Below, piece after piece: positions 32,213-41,461 of a stretch of DNA of 64,000 bases. The stretch lies in the NCBI GenBank assembly GCA_910579575.1, contig CAJTUM010000002.1:124001-188000 (forward strand), read 5' to 3'. The DNA is from an uncultured Eubacteriales bacterium (GTDB taxonomy: Bacteria; Bacillota; Clostridia; Oscillospirales; Butyricicoccaceae). The stretch's first letter is position 1. Each line of letters starts with the position of its first letter. A program made the translations under genes and the position numbers. Under the pieces are notes generated by a model. It did no database searches. It was not told where the DNA came from and saw only the letters and a program-made list of their open reading frames with translations.

Positions 32213-33367
32213 TTAGCGCTTCATATTAACAAGTTCTTCAAGCATGGAGTCTGTGACGGTGATAATGCGGGTGTTGGCCTGGTAGCCGCGCTGGGTGGTG
32301 ATCATGTTGGAAATCTCCTGAGCCAGGTCGGTCTTGGACATCTCCAAGCCGCCGCTGAGAATACGCTCTTTCGCGCCGCCAGAGCGGATGGTGAACAGGT
32401 CTACGCCAGTCGTATCGTCGTCCGGCCGCAGACTGCCGTTCACTCGGCTGATACCCATAGTCTCCGCCGCGCCGCCATACAAAGTGATGGTCAGGTCGCC
32501 GGCGCCTTCGCCTACAGTATAATAGTTATTGCTCTCCATGGTCAAGCCGTTGGGGTTGGTCACGTTGCCGATTGCAAGGGCGCCAATGATAACGGTTTGC
32601 CCTGTGTCCTTGCAGGTGCCGCTAATAATTCCTGTTTCCGGCGCAATACTGATGCTGCTAAACTGAGCAAAGGGGAGTTCCTCGGCATTGTCTCCGCCCT
32701 CTGTATTTACAGCGTCTGTAAGCTGTCCCCCTTCTGCAACGGTAGGATACGCAACTTCCAGACCAGTTGCCGCATCATCGCCTGTGCCAGTAGTTACGCT
32801 CCGAATCCGAGGATACCGGATAGGCACCAATTGGTCGCTGAAGATAGGATCGCCAACCTTTTTGCCTGCTGGAATAGTATCGCCTTCAGCATAAACGCCA
32901 GTACACAAAAACCCATAAACTGCCATTCCGGCATAGTTGCTTAAATAACCGTCTGCCTTAAAGCTGATATCGCCCACGCGGGTCAGCGTCAGACCGGTAA
33001 ACAACGAGGGATCGTCTGGATTGGCGGCAAAGTTATTGGGCAAGGTCTTGTCGCCCAGCAGGAAAAAGCCTTGGCCGTCGATCATGCAGTCAGTGGGGTT
33101 GCCGGTGGCGGCGTAGTTCCCGCTGCCCATGTCCACGTCCACCGAACCCATGCTGGCGCCGTAACCGATCTGAGAGGGGTTCCGGCCAGCCACAGTGGCG
33201 GTGCCGTTGGAGCCGCCGGTGAGCTGGGTGTAAATCGCTGTCTGGAAGACGGAACGGCCCGCCTTATAGCTGTAAGTGTTGATGTTGGCCACGTTGTTGC
33301 CGATTACGTTTAGGTTTTGCATATGGGTCTTCAGGCCGGCGATGGCCGCATACATTGCTCCTGTCAT
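32213..33367 (-). CDS. flgE: flagellar hook protein FlgE
   Basis: FlgE polymerises into the hook. The 384-residue protein has the axial N-terminal motif (MYAAIAGLKTHMQNLNVIGN with NVANINTYSYKAG) and the core DCMIDGQGFFLL. The C-terminal axial helix is GLEMSKTDLAQEISNMITTQ followed by RGYQANTRII. The exposed middle (about 170-300) is variable. ATG 33367 is used; another ATG four codons on is possible, as the AAAGGAG is about 14 bases from the first. The gene has its own internal promoter and is flanked by hairpins on both sides. Confidence 0.93.
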   Translation of the reverse strand: MTGAMYAAIAGLKTHMQNLNVIGNNVANINTYSYKAGRSVFQTAIYTQLTGGSNGTATVAGRNPSQIGYGASMGSVDVDMGSGNYAATGNPTDCMIDGQGFFLLGDKTLPNNFAANPDDPSLFTGLTLTRVGDISFKADGYLSNYAGMAVYGFLCTGVYAEGDTIPAGKKVGDPIFSDQLVPIRYPRIRSVTTGTGDDAATGLEVAYPTVAEGGQLTDAVNTEGGDNAEELPFAQFSSISIAPETGIISGTCKDTGQTVIIGALAIGNVTNPNGLTMESNNYYTVGEGAGDLTITLYGGAAETMGISRVNGSLRPDDDTTGVDLFTIRSGGAKERILSGGLEMSKTDLAQEISNMITTQRGYQANTRIITVTDSMLEELVNMKR

Positions 33368-33410
33368 GTTTGAGCCTCGATCTCCTTTCGATTCTGAAAC
33401 AGCGCCGCCC

Positions 33411-33435
33411 GGCCTCCGTCATTCGGGCGGAGGCC
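33411..33435 (-). other. leader hairpin before flgE
   Basis: An 8-bp perfect stem (33411-33418 with 33428-33435) with a 9-base loop sits in the 5' leader of flgE, about 45 bases before the start codon and downstream of the internal promoter. It lacks a T-run and could stabilise the 5' end of the hook mRNA. Confidence 0.55.
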
Positions 33436-33466
33436 AAGGCATCCGAAAATCGGTCCTGCCATCTGT

Positions 33467-33495
33467 ACTATATTACAGGAAAACGGCGCCGTCAA
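33467..33495 (-). promoter_or_regulatory. internal sigma-A promoter for flgE
   Basis: On the minus strand TTGACG (33495-33490) is followed after exactly 17 bases by TATAGT (33472-33467). Both boxes match five of six consensus bases. It overlaps the 3' end of the upstream TIGR02530-type gene and would give a flgE leader of about 90 bases. Confidence 0.7.
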
Positions 33496-33859
33496 TATTT
33501 GTGAAGATATTTTCTTTCATTTCGTCCTGGGTAATGGCGGTGATGACCTTGGCGCTGGGCACATTGATGATAAACGCCTTATCGGCGTCCATGGCCAAGA
33601 TATTGGCGGCCCCTTTGGCCTGGGCCCGCGCCACGCTGCCCGCCAGCTGGTCCATCAAATGCGGCGTCACTTGGATGCCCCGCTCTTCTGCCCGGGATAT
33701 GGCGTGCTTAGAAAACGTTACGCCTGGGGCCGGCTGCTGTTTGGCCAATTCTTGCTGCAAAAGCGCGCCGAATCCGCTCTGGGGCTTGGGGGCGTTCTGA
33801 ATCTTTTTCCCCTGCCCTGGCGCGGCGCCTGGCAGCTGGCCCGTCACGCGCTGGATCAT
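33473..33859 (-). CDS. TIGR02530 family flagellar operon protein
   Basis: This 128-residue protein belongs to the small family TIGR02530, always found between flgD and flgE in Firmicutes. Family residues are visible: FSKHAISRAEERGIQVTPHL near 48-67, then AQAKGAANILAMDADKAFII and a C-terminal TAITQDEMKENIFTNIDGAV. Function is unknown; position implies a part in hook assembly. It starts 11 bp after flgD. Its last codons overlap the internal flgE promoter. Confidence 0.88.
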   Translation of the reverse strand: MIQRVTGQLPGAAPGQGKKIQNAPKPQSGFGALLQQELAKQQPAPGVTFSKHAISRAEERGIQVTPHLMDQLAGSVARAQAKGAANILAMDADKAFIINVPSAKVITAITQDEMKENIFTNIDGAVFL

Positions 33860-33870
33860 CTTACCTCACC

Positions 33871-34575
33871 TCAAACCTTTTGCGTCTCCGAAGCGCCGGG
33901 GATTTCCGGCTTTTCCTCCGGCTGATCGCCGTTTTCCGGGGCTTCCGGCGTTTCTGCCGGGTTATCCGTCGGGGGAGTCGTCGTGGCGTCGCCGCCTTCC
34001 GGCTTTTCGGGGTTGTCCGGTCCTGCCGGTTCAGAGGGTTCCGTCGGCTTTTCTGTCTCGTCCGGCTTTGTTGTTTCGCCCGGCTTCTCTGTCCCGTCTG
34101 TGGGCTTATCGCCGTCGACTCCAGGGGTCTCCTCCTCGTCCGGCAGCGCGGGCAGGCGGCCCACCGCCATAATTTCGCTCAGCCGATAGGTGGTATCCCC
34201 GGCAAAAACCACCTGCTCGCCGTTGGAAAGGCCGGTGCCGGTGATGGTGACGACAGTCTCCTGCAATTTGCCCTGGGCGTCCAGCTGGCCGATGGTCACT
34301 TCCTTGCCCACCAAGGAGCCGGCGTAGGACATAATCGTGGCGTCCGTCATATTGGTCATGGCGGTGATGGATTGCATCTGTACCATCTGGTTCATCATTT
34401 CCGATGTGTCGGCGGTGTTGTCAATGCTCTGGTTTTGGAACTGCGCCACCATCAACATCAAGAAATCCTGCATATCCAGGGTGGTGTTGTTTTTGCGGCT
34501 GGTGCTGTTGATAGCCTCATTGGTCTTATTCTGGCTGCTCACCAACAGTCCCAAATCCGCCATATAACTGCTCAT
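33871..34575 (-). CDS. flgD: hook cap scaffold protein FlgD with long disordered tail
   Basis: FlgD caps the hook during its growth. The N-terminal ~85 residues match the family (LDMQDFLMLMVAQFQNQSID, then TSEMMNQMVQMQSITAMTNM). A short beta segment follows (VGKEVTIGQLDAQGKLQETV, LSNGEQVVFAGDTTYRLSE). The last ~90 residues of 234 are almost only Pro, Glu, Thr, Asp and Lys and look disordered. The FlgD tudor/FnIII-type domain is therefore shortened, while an unusual acidic tail has been added. Lies between fliK and the TIGR02530 gene. Confidence 0.88.
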   Translation of the reverse strand: MSSYMADLGLLVSSQNKTNEAINSTSRKNNTTLDMQDFLMLMVAQFQNQSIDNTADTSEMMNQMVQMQSITAMTNMTDATIMSYAGSLVGKEVTIGQLDAQGKLQETVVTITGTGLSNGEQVVFAGDTTYRLSEIMAVGRLPALPDEEETPGVDGDKPTDGTEKPGETTKPDETEKPTEPSEPAGPDNPEKPEGGDATTTPPTDNPAETPEAPENGDQPEEKPEIPGASETQKV

Positions 34576-34625
34576 CCGGTTGTTTCGCTCCTTTCAAAAA
34601 GCAATCGTTGGGTTAAAAGAGCTTT

Positions 34626-35786
34626 TTAGAGCCCGTTTTCCACAGGAGCCAGGCCCAAACGCAGCTTTTGCAGGAAATCCTGCCCGTCGCCGTTTTGCTG
34701 GCGGCGTTGCTGGCGCTGCTGCTGGTTTTGGCCGTTGCGGCCGTCCTCGTTCAGGTGGTTGGGATTCTGACCGTCCTGAGGCTGCTGGCGCTGGATCTCC
34801 ACCTCCACCGTCTGCTGTTCCCTGCCGCTGAGCAGGCTTTGCAGGTTGGCGGCGTGTTTTTCCAGCAGGCCCCGGGTTTCGCTGCTTTCGGCTGTCAACG
34901 CCACCCGCAAAACGCCCTCGGCGCTCTGGAAAATTTCCACCTTCACGCTGCCCAGATATTCCGGGTTCAAGTGAATCTCCACCTTGGTCTGCCCTTGGGC
35001 CAACGCCTGGTTCAGCGGGCCGGCGATTTGCTGGTTGAGATCCGCTTTCTGGCTTTGCTCCGGCTGCTGAGCCTCGCCCACCTTAATCGGCGCGGCCTTC
35101 ACATCCCGAAACACCGGTTCTGCGCTCTGGGGAAGGTCTGTGCTTTCCAAGCCGTCCTCCTCTTCGCCTCCCTGCTGAACCTGAACGGCTTCGACAGGCA
35201 GGCTTTCGGCCTTCGGCGCGGTTTCCTGCTGAGGCGCGGCATCCAAGGCCAGGTTTTGCTGAACCGGCTGTTCCTCCGGCTGCTCAACGACCTCCAAAAA
35301 TTGCTCCGGCTGAATTTCCTCCTGCGGCGTAATCTCCAAAGTCTGCTGCGGCGCTATCGCCTTGCTGGGCAGTTGCTGGAATTCCGGCGTCAAAAGAACC
35401 GGCTGTTCGCTTTGCTCCACCGGAACGACCTCAAGCGCGGGCTGCTCCAGCTGAACCAGTTGCTGGCCCTGCGTCAAATAAGCGTTGGCGACGTCCACAG
35501 GAATAAGGCCCGCTTCCGCCAAGCGCTTGACCATAGCGCAGCCGTCTTCTTGAGGCTGCTCTTCGGTTTGAGTCTGCTGGGCAGGCTGCTCCGAGGCTTC
35601 CTCCGGCTTTTGAGCCGCTTCTGGTTGCTTCGTCTCCTCCTTGGCGGGCTGGCTTTTCTGCTCCAGCATATTCTGGAAATCGTCTTCGGCGCCCTGAGCC
35701 TTTTTGCTCCCAATCTGGGGAACTTGACTTTGGGCGGCCATGACCTGCATCATCGCCATCATCCCGCTTTGGATTTGATCTGTCAT
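34626..35786 (-). CDS. fliK: hook-length control protein FliK
   Basis: FliK measures the hook and triggers the FlhB switch. The 386-residue protein is rich in Gln, Glu, Pro and Ala through residues 1-250, as expected for the disordered ruler part. The C-terminal domain has the family pattern (GQTKVEIHLNPEYLGSVKVE, then EGVLRVALTAESSETRGLLE, split). A Gln/Arg-rich tail ends with FLQKLRLGLAPVENGL. It lies between fliJ and flgD, as usual. A second FliK-like gene is at 53939-55390. Confidence 0.9.
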   Translation of the reverse strand: MTDQIQSGMMAMMQVMAAQSQVPQIGSKKAQGAEDDFQNMLEQKSQPAKEETKQPEAAQKPEEASEQPAQQTQTEEQPQEDGCAMVKRLAEAGLIPVDVANAYLTQGQQLVQLEQPALEVVPVEQSEQPVLLTPEFQQLPSKAIAPQQTLEITPQEEIQPEQFLEVVEQPEEQPVQQNLALDAAPQQETAPKAESLPVEAVQVQQGGEEEDGLESTDLPQSAEPVFRDVKAAPIKVGEAQQPEQSQKADLNQQIAGPLNQALAQGQTKVEIHLNPEYLGSVKVEIFQSAEGVLRVALTAESSETRGLLEKHAANLQSLLSGREQQTVEVEIQRQQPQDGQNPNHLNEDGRNGQNQQQRQQRRQQNGDGQDFLQKLRLGLAPVENGL

Positions 35787-35899
35787 TGTGTTTCCTCCTT
35801 TCTGGTAAAATATCTATTTCCAAACGGCGTTTCCGCCGATCTGGACTGCGCAAAGTCCTCGCGCCAAAGCGAGAACCTTCTGTTCCCCTTCTGGGGCTG

Positions 35900-36355
35900 T
35901 TATGCGCCGGCTCCGGCGGCTGCCGCTCTGGCCCGGCTGACCAATTCGTCGATCATGGCTTCTTCGCTCTTCTGGACGGCCTTGTTGTAAGCGTCCAGCT
36001 TTTTCTCCCGCAATTTCTCCAGAGAAGCGCTTTCCTTTTTGGCCTCGATCATCTGGGCCCGCTTTTCTTCTTCCTTTTTTTTCAGCGCCTCCAGCCGGTC
36101 GTTTTCCCGCTGAATGCGCGCTTCCTGGGCCCGCAGGCCGTTTTGGTAAATGGCGGCCTCGGCGATAGTCAGGCCCTCTTCCTTGCGCTGCCGGTATTCC
36201 AGGTTATATGCCCGGTAGCATTGCTCTTCCCTTTCCACAACCTCTTCCTGCTCCCGTACCTGGGCCAGGATTGCGCCGTGCTCAGCCTTGGCGGCGTCCA
36301 GCGCTTGCTCTTTATAGGTCAGCACGGTGTCCAGGGAAAACTTGAATTTCTTCAT
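35900..36355 (-). CDS. fliJ: flagellar export protein FliJ
   Basis: FliJ is the coiled-coil central stalk of the export ATPase. The 151-residue protein is one long charged helical hairpin starting with the family pattern MKKFKFSLDTVLTYKEQALD. It has heptads through most of its length and an Ala-rich tail. It lies between fliI and fliK. The 108 bp between fliI and fliJ show no gene; only an imperfect AT-rich palindrome is seen. Confidence 0.9.
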   Translation of the reverse strand: MKKFKFSLDTVLTYKEQALDAAKAEHGAILAQVREQEEVVEREEQCYRAYNLEYRQRKEEGLTIAEAAIYQNGLRAQEARIQRENDRLEALKKKEEEKRAQMIEAKKESASLEKLREKKLDAYNKAVQKSEEAMIDELVSRARAAAAGAGA

Positions 36356-36464
36356 GATAACCGCCCCTTTTCCCTTTGGTTTTCAAAATCCTTTTGGAAT
36401 CCTTCAAAAGCCGTTTCCGACGTTTTGCCATTTGTCAAGGGTTTTTCAAAAAAATTGCGTCTTT

Positions 36465-37775
36465 TTATTTCAAAAGCTTCTCCATCTGAACCAAACATTC
36501 CTCATAGGAAAAAGCTTCGTTGATATCCTGGGTTAAAAAGCTGTTCACCGCGTCAATTTTGGACAAGGCAAAATCCAGCTTCCGGTTTGTGCCCGGCTTA
36601 TAGGCGCCGATGGCCACCAAATCCGCGTTTTTTTCATAAACGCTCATAATATCCCGTATGCGGGAGGCCAACTGCCGGTGCTCCGGCGGCACAATTTCCA
36701 CCATCAAGCGGGAAATGCTGGCGCTGACGTCGATGGCCGGATAATGGTTGCTGTTGGCCAGCTGACGGGACAGCACAATATGGCCGTCCAAAATGCCGCG
36801 GACCGTATCCGCGATGGGCTCGTTGGTATCGTCGCCCTCCACTAACACGGTATAAACCCCGGTGATCGAGCCCCGGCTGAAATTGCCGCTACGCTCCAGC
36901 AGCTTGGGCATTTCCGCATACATAGAGGGCGTGTATCCCCGAGCCACCGGCGGCTCGCCGATGGCCAGGCCGATTTCCCGCTGGGCCATGGCAAAACGGG
37001 TCAGGGAATCCATCATCAACAGCACGTCGCAGCCCTGGTCCCGGAAATATTCCGCAATGCCCGTGGCCACGCTGGGGCACTTCATTCGCAGCATGGCAGG
37101 CTGATCTGAAGTGGCTACCACCAGGATGGAGCGCTTCATGCCCTCTTCCCCCAGGTCCTTCTGGACAAATTCCAACACTTCGCGTCCCCGTTCGCCCACC
37201 AGGGCGATGACGTTGATATCCGCTTTCACGTTTTTGGCAATCATGCCCATCAGCGTGGATTTGCCCACGCCGGAGCCGGCAAAAATGCCGATACGCTGGC
37301 CCTTGCCGATGGTAATCATGCCGTCGATGGCCTTGACGCCAAACTCCATCCGCTCCCGGATAGGGGGCCTTTGCAGAGGGTTAATATAAGAGCCGCCCAC
37401 GCAATAGAGCTGCCCCTGCTCTTCAAAGGGGGGCTTGCCGTCGATGGGCTGGCCCAAGGCGTTGATGACCCGCCCGCGCAGAAACTCGCCTACCCGCAGA
37501 GTCAGCTGCCCGCCGGTGTTGCGCACAAAATTGCCGGCGGAAATGCCGTTCATATCCGAATAGGGCATCAGCAGGATGTGGTCGTTTTTGAACCCCACCA
37601 CCTCCGCCGTCACTTGGCCGCCGGAATCGCCGTTGTAAATGCGGCAGATATCGCCCACCGCCGCCCGGCCGCCGGAAGCCTCGATGGACATTCCCACAAT
37701 ATTTTCAATTTTGCCCGTCAGGCTGTATGCTTCCGCATTTTGCACCTGGCGTATCATCTGCCGGAATACAGACAT
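36465..37775 (-). CDS. fliI: flagellar export ATPase FliI
   Basis: FliI is the F1-beta-like hexameric ATPase of flagellar export. The 436-residue protein has Walker A (GIFAGSGVGKSTLMGMIAKN near 162-181), Walker B (CDVLLMMDSLTRFAMAQREI near 245-264) and the export-specific segment GLAIGEPPVARGYTPSMYAE. It is preceded by its regulator fliH and followed by fliJ. Length and all catalytic motifs are normal. Confidence 0.97.
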   Translation of the reverse strand: MSVFRQMIRQVQNAEAYSLTGKIENIVGMSIEASGGRAAVGDICRIYNGDSGGQVTAEVVGFKNDHILLMPYSDMNGISAGNFVRNTGGQLTLRVGEFLRGRVINALGQPIDGKPPFEEQGQLYCVGGSYINPLQRPPIRERMEFGVKAIDGMITIGKGQRIGIFAGSGVGKSTLMGMIAKNVKADINVIALVGERGREVLEFVQKDLGEEGMKRSILVVATSDQPAMLRMKCPSVATGIAEYFRDQGCDVLLMMDSLTRFAMAQREIGLAIGEPPVARGYTPSMYAEMPKLLERSGNFSRGSITGVYTVLVEGDDTNEPIADTVRGILDGHIVLSRQLANSNHYPAIDVSASISRLMVEIVPPEHRQLASRIRDIMSVYEKNADLVAIGAYKPGTNRKLDFALSKIDAVNSFLTQDINEAFSYEECLVQMEKLLK

Positions 37776-37787
37776 GAAAATTTTCTC

Positions 37788-38675
37788 CTAAAATAGGCCG
37801 CCGCTTCTGCCGGAGGCGGCGTCCATCAGCAGCGTTCGGATGTTGCTCAGCTGGGTGGCGGCGCTGGCGTCGATAATCTCGTCGGGCATTTCCACAATGC
37901 AAGTGCCCGATTCATCCTCCGCCATGGGAATCACCCGCACTCGGTCGGAAAGAGCGGTCAGCGCCGCCATCAGCGGGGCGGGCGCTTGGGTCAGCCGTTT
38001 GGCGTCGCACTCGGCGATATAGATATGCACCCATTCCCGCCGCTTCTTTTTATCGATAGCCGCCTGAATCATGCGGCCGATCACCTCGCCGCTGCTTTTT
38101 AGGCTGACGCTGACGACCTTTTCCGCCACCGCCAAGGCCAGATCCCGCAAATCGCCCACGCTCTGGTCCAGCTGCCGGTCCAACTCAGCGCCGGCCTTAT
38201 CCAAGAATTGGGCCACCTGCTCTTGCAGCGCGGCGGCCTGTTCTTCTCGCGCCCGGACGCCCTCTTCCAAGGCCTGGGTCAGGCCTTGGGTATAACCCTC
38301 CTGCCGGCCTTCGGCCCGGGCGGCCTCTTTGGCCTGGGCAATCTGTTGCTCCGCCTGGGCCCGCGCTTCCTCCAGCAGCCGCTCCGCTTGGCGGCGGGCG
38401 TCTTCCAAAATCATATCCGCCTGAACCTGGGCATACTGCACCGGGTTTTCCGGCCCGGCCTCCGGCTCTTCTTCCTCTTCCTTCAAAGACGGCGGTTCGT
38501 TTTCCGCCGCCTCTGGCTCCGGCTGCTCCAGGCCCTCTTCCTCTTCTCCGCCGGGGAAGCCCTCTTCCCCCAGGGGGATAAAATCATCCTCCTCCGTTAC
38601 TTCCAGCTCTAGGGCGTCCGGCAAGTGATAGGGCACGGCCTTGGGCGCCATAAAGTGCTTGAAAATATTAGGCAA
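37788..38675 (-). CDS. fliH: flagellar assembly protein FliH
   Basis: FliH binds and restrains FliI and links it to the C-ring. The 295-residue protein has an acidic N-terminal part (about 20-75). A long Ala/Gln/Glu coiled coil follows (about 85-165, with ARRQAERLLEEARAQAEQQI). The C-terminal FliH/HrpE-like domain has LALAVAEKVVSVSL and VHIYIAECDA. The start is TTG, 8 bases after AAAGGA and overlapping the fliG stop by 8 bases. An ATG eight codons later is a less likely alternative. Confidence 0.93.
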   Translation of the reverse strand: MPNIFKHFMAPKAVPYHLPDALELEVTEEDDFIPLGEEGFPGGEEEEGLEQPEPEAAENEPPSLKEEEEEPEAGPENPVQYAQVQADMILEDARRQAERLLEEARAQAEQQIAQAKEAARAEGRQEGYTQGLTQALEEGVRAREEQAAALQEQVAQFLDKAGAELDRQLDQSVGDLRDLALAVAEKVVSVSLKSSGEVIGRMIQAAIDKKKRREWVHIYIAECDAKRLTQAPAPLMAALTALSDRVRVIPMAEDESGTCIVEMPDEIIDASAATQLSNIRTLLMDAASGRSGGLF

Positions 38676-39750
38676 TGATATCGTCCTTTCCGCCCTTCAG
38701 GATGATGATCTCGTTGTTTTCCTCCAGACCGCGGATGATATCCACAATGCGCTGCTGGGCCTCTTCCACGTCCTTCATACGGACGTTGGTCGTAATCTCC
38801 AAATCGTCCCGGATACTCTGAGCCATACGGGAAGACATATTGGTAAGCAGCTTGTTGGAAACCTCTTCGTTGGCGGCTTTGAGGGCCAACACCAGATCTC
38901 TGGGGTCGCAATCCCGCACAAAGCGCTGAACAGAACGATCGTCCATGGTAATAATATCCTCGAAGACGAACATACGCTTGCGGATTTCGTCCGCCAACTC
39001 CTGATCGTAGGTGGCGATGCCGTCGAAAATATTCTTTTCGCTGGAACGGTCCAAACTGTTCATCACGTCGGCCACATAATCGATGCCGCCCACCTTGACG
39101 TTGGTGCTGGTGACAATATTGGAGAATTTGTTGCGCATCTCCGCCTCGACGATCTTCACCGCCGCAGGGGACACGCTGTCCAGTTTGGCCATGCTTTCCA
39201 CCACCTGGACCTGCCGGGGGCCGTCCAACTGGGCTACCACGCCGGCGGCCTTGTCGGCGTCCACATGAGCCAGCACAAGGGCGATGGTCTGAGCCCGCTC
39301 GTTCTGCAGGGCTGAGAACATGGATTTGACGTCCGCTTTGTCCATAAAGGAAAACTGTCTGTTTTTCAGCGTCTTGGTTACTTTGCCCAGCAGCTCTTCC
39401 GCCGTCTGGGGTCCGTAAGCCTTTTCCAAAACGGCCCGGGCGTATTCCAAGCCGCCCTCTGTCACCGCCTTGTTAGAGATGCACATTTTATAATAGTCGT
39501 TGAGCACGTCCTCTGTCAGCTCAGAATCCAGAAAACCCAGCTTCGCCACCTCAATGGTCAGCTGTTCCACATCCTCCGGTTCCATATATTTATAGAGCTG
39601 AGAAGCCTTTTCGGCGCCCAGGGCGACGATTACCGCCGCCGCCTTCTGGGGGCCTGTCAGGCTTTCAGAGGGTTTGGGCTTCGGCTTTGAGTCCAATTGG
39701 GCGGTAACCGCCCGGGCCTCCGCCGCCGTCGCCGTCGCGGTATCAGCCAT
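38668..39750 (-). CDS. fliG: flagellar motor switch protein FliG
   Basis: FliG transmits torque from the stator. The 360-residue protein has the N-terminal FliF-binding domain (LTGPQKAAAVIVALGAEKAS), the middle armadillo-like domain (VAQLDGPRQVQVVESMAKLD) and the C-terminal torque helix with alternating charges (DRSVQRFVRDCDPRDLVLAL). The first 30 residues are a low-complexity Ala/Thr/Lys/Pro extension. It overlaps fliF by 8 bases and fliH by 8 bases. Confidence 0.97.
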   Translation of the reverse strand: MADTATATAAEARAVTAQLDSKPKPKPSESLTGPQKAAAVIVALGAEKASQLYKYMEPEDVEQLTIEVAKLGFLDSELTEDVLNDYYKMCISNKAVTEGGLEYARAVLEKAYGPQTAEELLGKVTKTLKNRQFSFMDKADVKSMFSALQNERAQTIALVLAHVDADKAAGVVAQLDGPRQVQVVESMAKLDSVSPAAVKIVEAEMRNKFSNIVTSTNVKVGGIDYVADVMNSLDRSSEKNIFDGIATYDQELADEIRKRMFVFEDIITMDDRSVQRFVRDCDPRDLVLALKAANEEVSNKLLTNMSSRMAQSIRDDLEITTNVRMKDVEEAQQRIVDIIRGLEENNEIIILKGGKDDIIA

Positions 39751-41416
39751 CGTCGTCCTCTCCCTTCAGCCACGATTTGAGCATCTGAGCCGCCACTTCA
39801 GGATTCTCGTCGGCAAATTGCCGGATATCCTTGCGCAGCTCCAAGCTTCTCTCTGTGTGGATATTCATCACGTCGGCGCCGCCTATCGGCTCGGCCTGAG
39901 GCAGACCCGCCTCGGCCAACACCTCGGCCAGCGTGGGCTCGCCTTCCTGCTCCAGCTCGGCCGCTGCCGCCGCTTCTTCTTCCTCCTTCTTCTTCTTTCG
40001 CTTTTTGGAGGCAATGAGAATGAGCGCCAACAGCAGAATAAAGAGCAACAAGCCGGCCGCCGCTGCATAAACCACCCAATTGGGCACGCCGCCCAGGATA
40101 TTCGAGTCGCTGGGCGTCTCGTCCTCAGGCTGACTGCCGTAGAAGGGCTGCGCCATAACAGAAACCTTGCTGGCCAAATATTGCTCCGCCGTCATCTCTT
40201 CAGTGGCCTGGGGCACAATATTGGCCGCCACCGCCACATGGTTGCGGATTTCGTCCAGGTTCACATCGCCGGCCGTGACGGAATTGATGGTAACCGTCAC
40301 GCTACAATCCGTCAAATAAGCGGCGGTGCGGACGGTATGGGTTTCTTTGGTGGGGTTGTCGTAATCGATCTGACCGTTGCCCTCCTGGCGGGTTTCATTG
40401 CCGTCGATCGCCGGGTCCCGCTCCACCTCAGTGGGTATATCCGAATTGGTGGTGGTTCCCACCGTTCCGCCTATCGTACCTTCGCCCTCGTCGTCCCATA
40501 CATAGCTGTAAATCCGGCTGCCAATGATGCCTGCGCCGTTGGTTTCGCCGTTATTCGCCCAATCGGGCAGATAAACGTCCCGCTCGTCGATGACGCTGTT
40601 GCTCACCTCCACCGTACAGTTGACGGTGGCGCGCACATTGTCTTCGCCGTAAACGGCGGTGAGCATCTGCATGATTTCGGTGCGGATTTTGTTTTCGTAT
40701 TCTTCCTCCAGGCGGATTTTCAAGGCCGAGGCCTCGTCGTCCGCCGTGACGTTCGACGCGCCGTAGCGGTTGCCCCAGTTGTCGATAATCTCAACCGAAT
40801 CCACCTGGAGCCCTTTGACGCCCCGGCTAATCAGCGCCCGAATGGCGGCGGCCTGCTGGTTGGAGAGCTTCTGGCTGTTGCCCATGGTGACCATCACCGA
40901 GGCGGTGGCCGCCGTCACGTTGCCGCTGTCCAGCACATAGGATCCGTTGCTCCCGGGGGTGATGAATACCTGGGCGTCTTTGACGCCCTCCAGGCTTCGG
41001 ATCACCGCGCCCATTCGATCCTGCAAGTCGTGGATATACGCGTTATTTCGCTCGGATTCTGTAGAAAGCGAGCTCACATGATCGTAATATGTAGAATAGT
41101 TATAGCCCGATTGGGGATACCCCGCCATCAGCATACGAGCCTTTATGTTGGTCGCTTGGGAAGCAGGCGCCAAAATGGTGTCTCCTTCCAGCCGATAATC
41201 CTGATATCCCTGGGAATCCAGCCAGGACATAATCGCGCTCAGCTCCGTGTTGTTGGAGCCCGTCACCAGCACCTCATAGGGCCGGCTATTGAGAAATATG
41301 GTAAGCCCCGCGGCCACAAGCACAATGACGACGGCCGCGATAATCCATATTTTCTTCGACACCTTGCCCAGGGCCGCTTTTCCTTTGTCCAGATAGGACT
41401 TTACTTTTTCATTCAA
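39743..41416 (-). CDS. fliF: MS-ring protein FliF
   Basis: FliF builds the membrane ring that is the base of the flagellum. The 557-residue protein has two membrane helices, about 26-46 (IWIIAAVVIVLVAAGLTIFL) and 445-468 (VVYAAAAGLLLFILLLALIL). Between them are ring-building domains with SGYNYSTYYDHVSSLSTESE, ARVFITPG-type sequence, and LISRGVKGLQVDSVEIIDN. The C-terminal cytoplasmic tail (PEVAAQMLKSWL) binds FliG. Structured intergenic RNA lies upstream toward fliE. Confidence 0.96.
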   Translation of the reverse strand: MNEKVKSYLDKGKAALGKVSKKIWIIAAVVIVLVAAGLTIFLNSRPYEVLVTGSNNTELSAIMSWLDSQGYQDYRLEGDTILAPASQATNIKARMLMAGYPQSGYNYSTYYDHVSSLSTESERNNAYIHDLQDRMGAVIRSLEGVKDAQVFITPGSNGSYVLDSGNVTAATASVMVTMGNSQKLSNQQAAAIRALISRGVKGLQVDSVEIIDNWGNRYGASNVTADDEASALKIRLEEEYENKIRTEIMQMLTAVYGEDNVRATVNCTVEVSNSVIDERDVYLPDWANNGETNGAGIIGSRIYSYVWDDEGEGTIGGTVGTTTNSDIPTEVERDPAIDGNETRQEGNGQIDYDNPTKETHTVRTAAYLTDCSVTVTINSVTAGDVNLDEIRNHVAVAANIVPQATEEMTAEQYLASKVSVMAQPFYGSQPEDETPSDSNILGGVPNWVVYAAAAGLLLFILLLALILIASKKRKKKKEEEEAAAAAELEQEGEPTLAEVLAEAGLPQAEPIGGADVMNIHTERSLELRKDIRQFADENPEVAAQMLKSWLKGEDDDG

Positions 41417-41461
41417 CCTCTATCATTCCCCAGCTCCCCAATCTGTGATACCCCAAGACAA

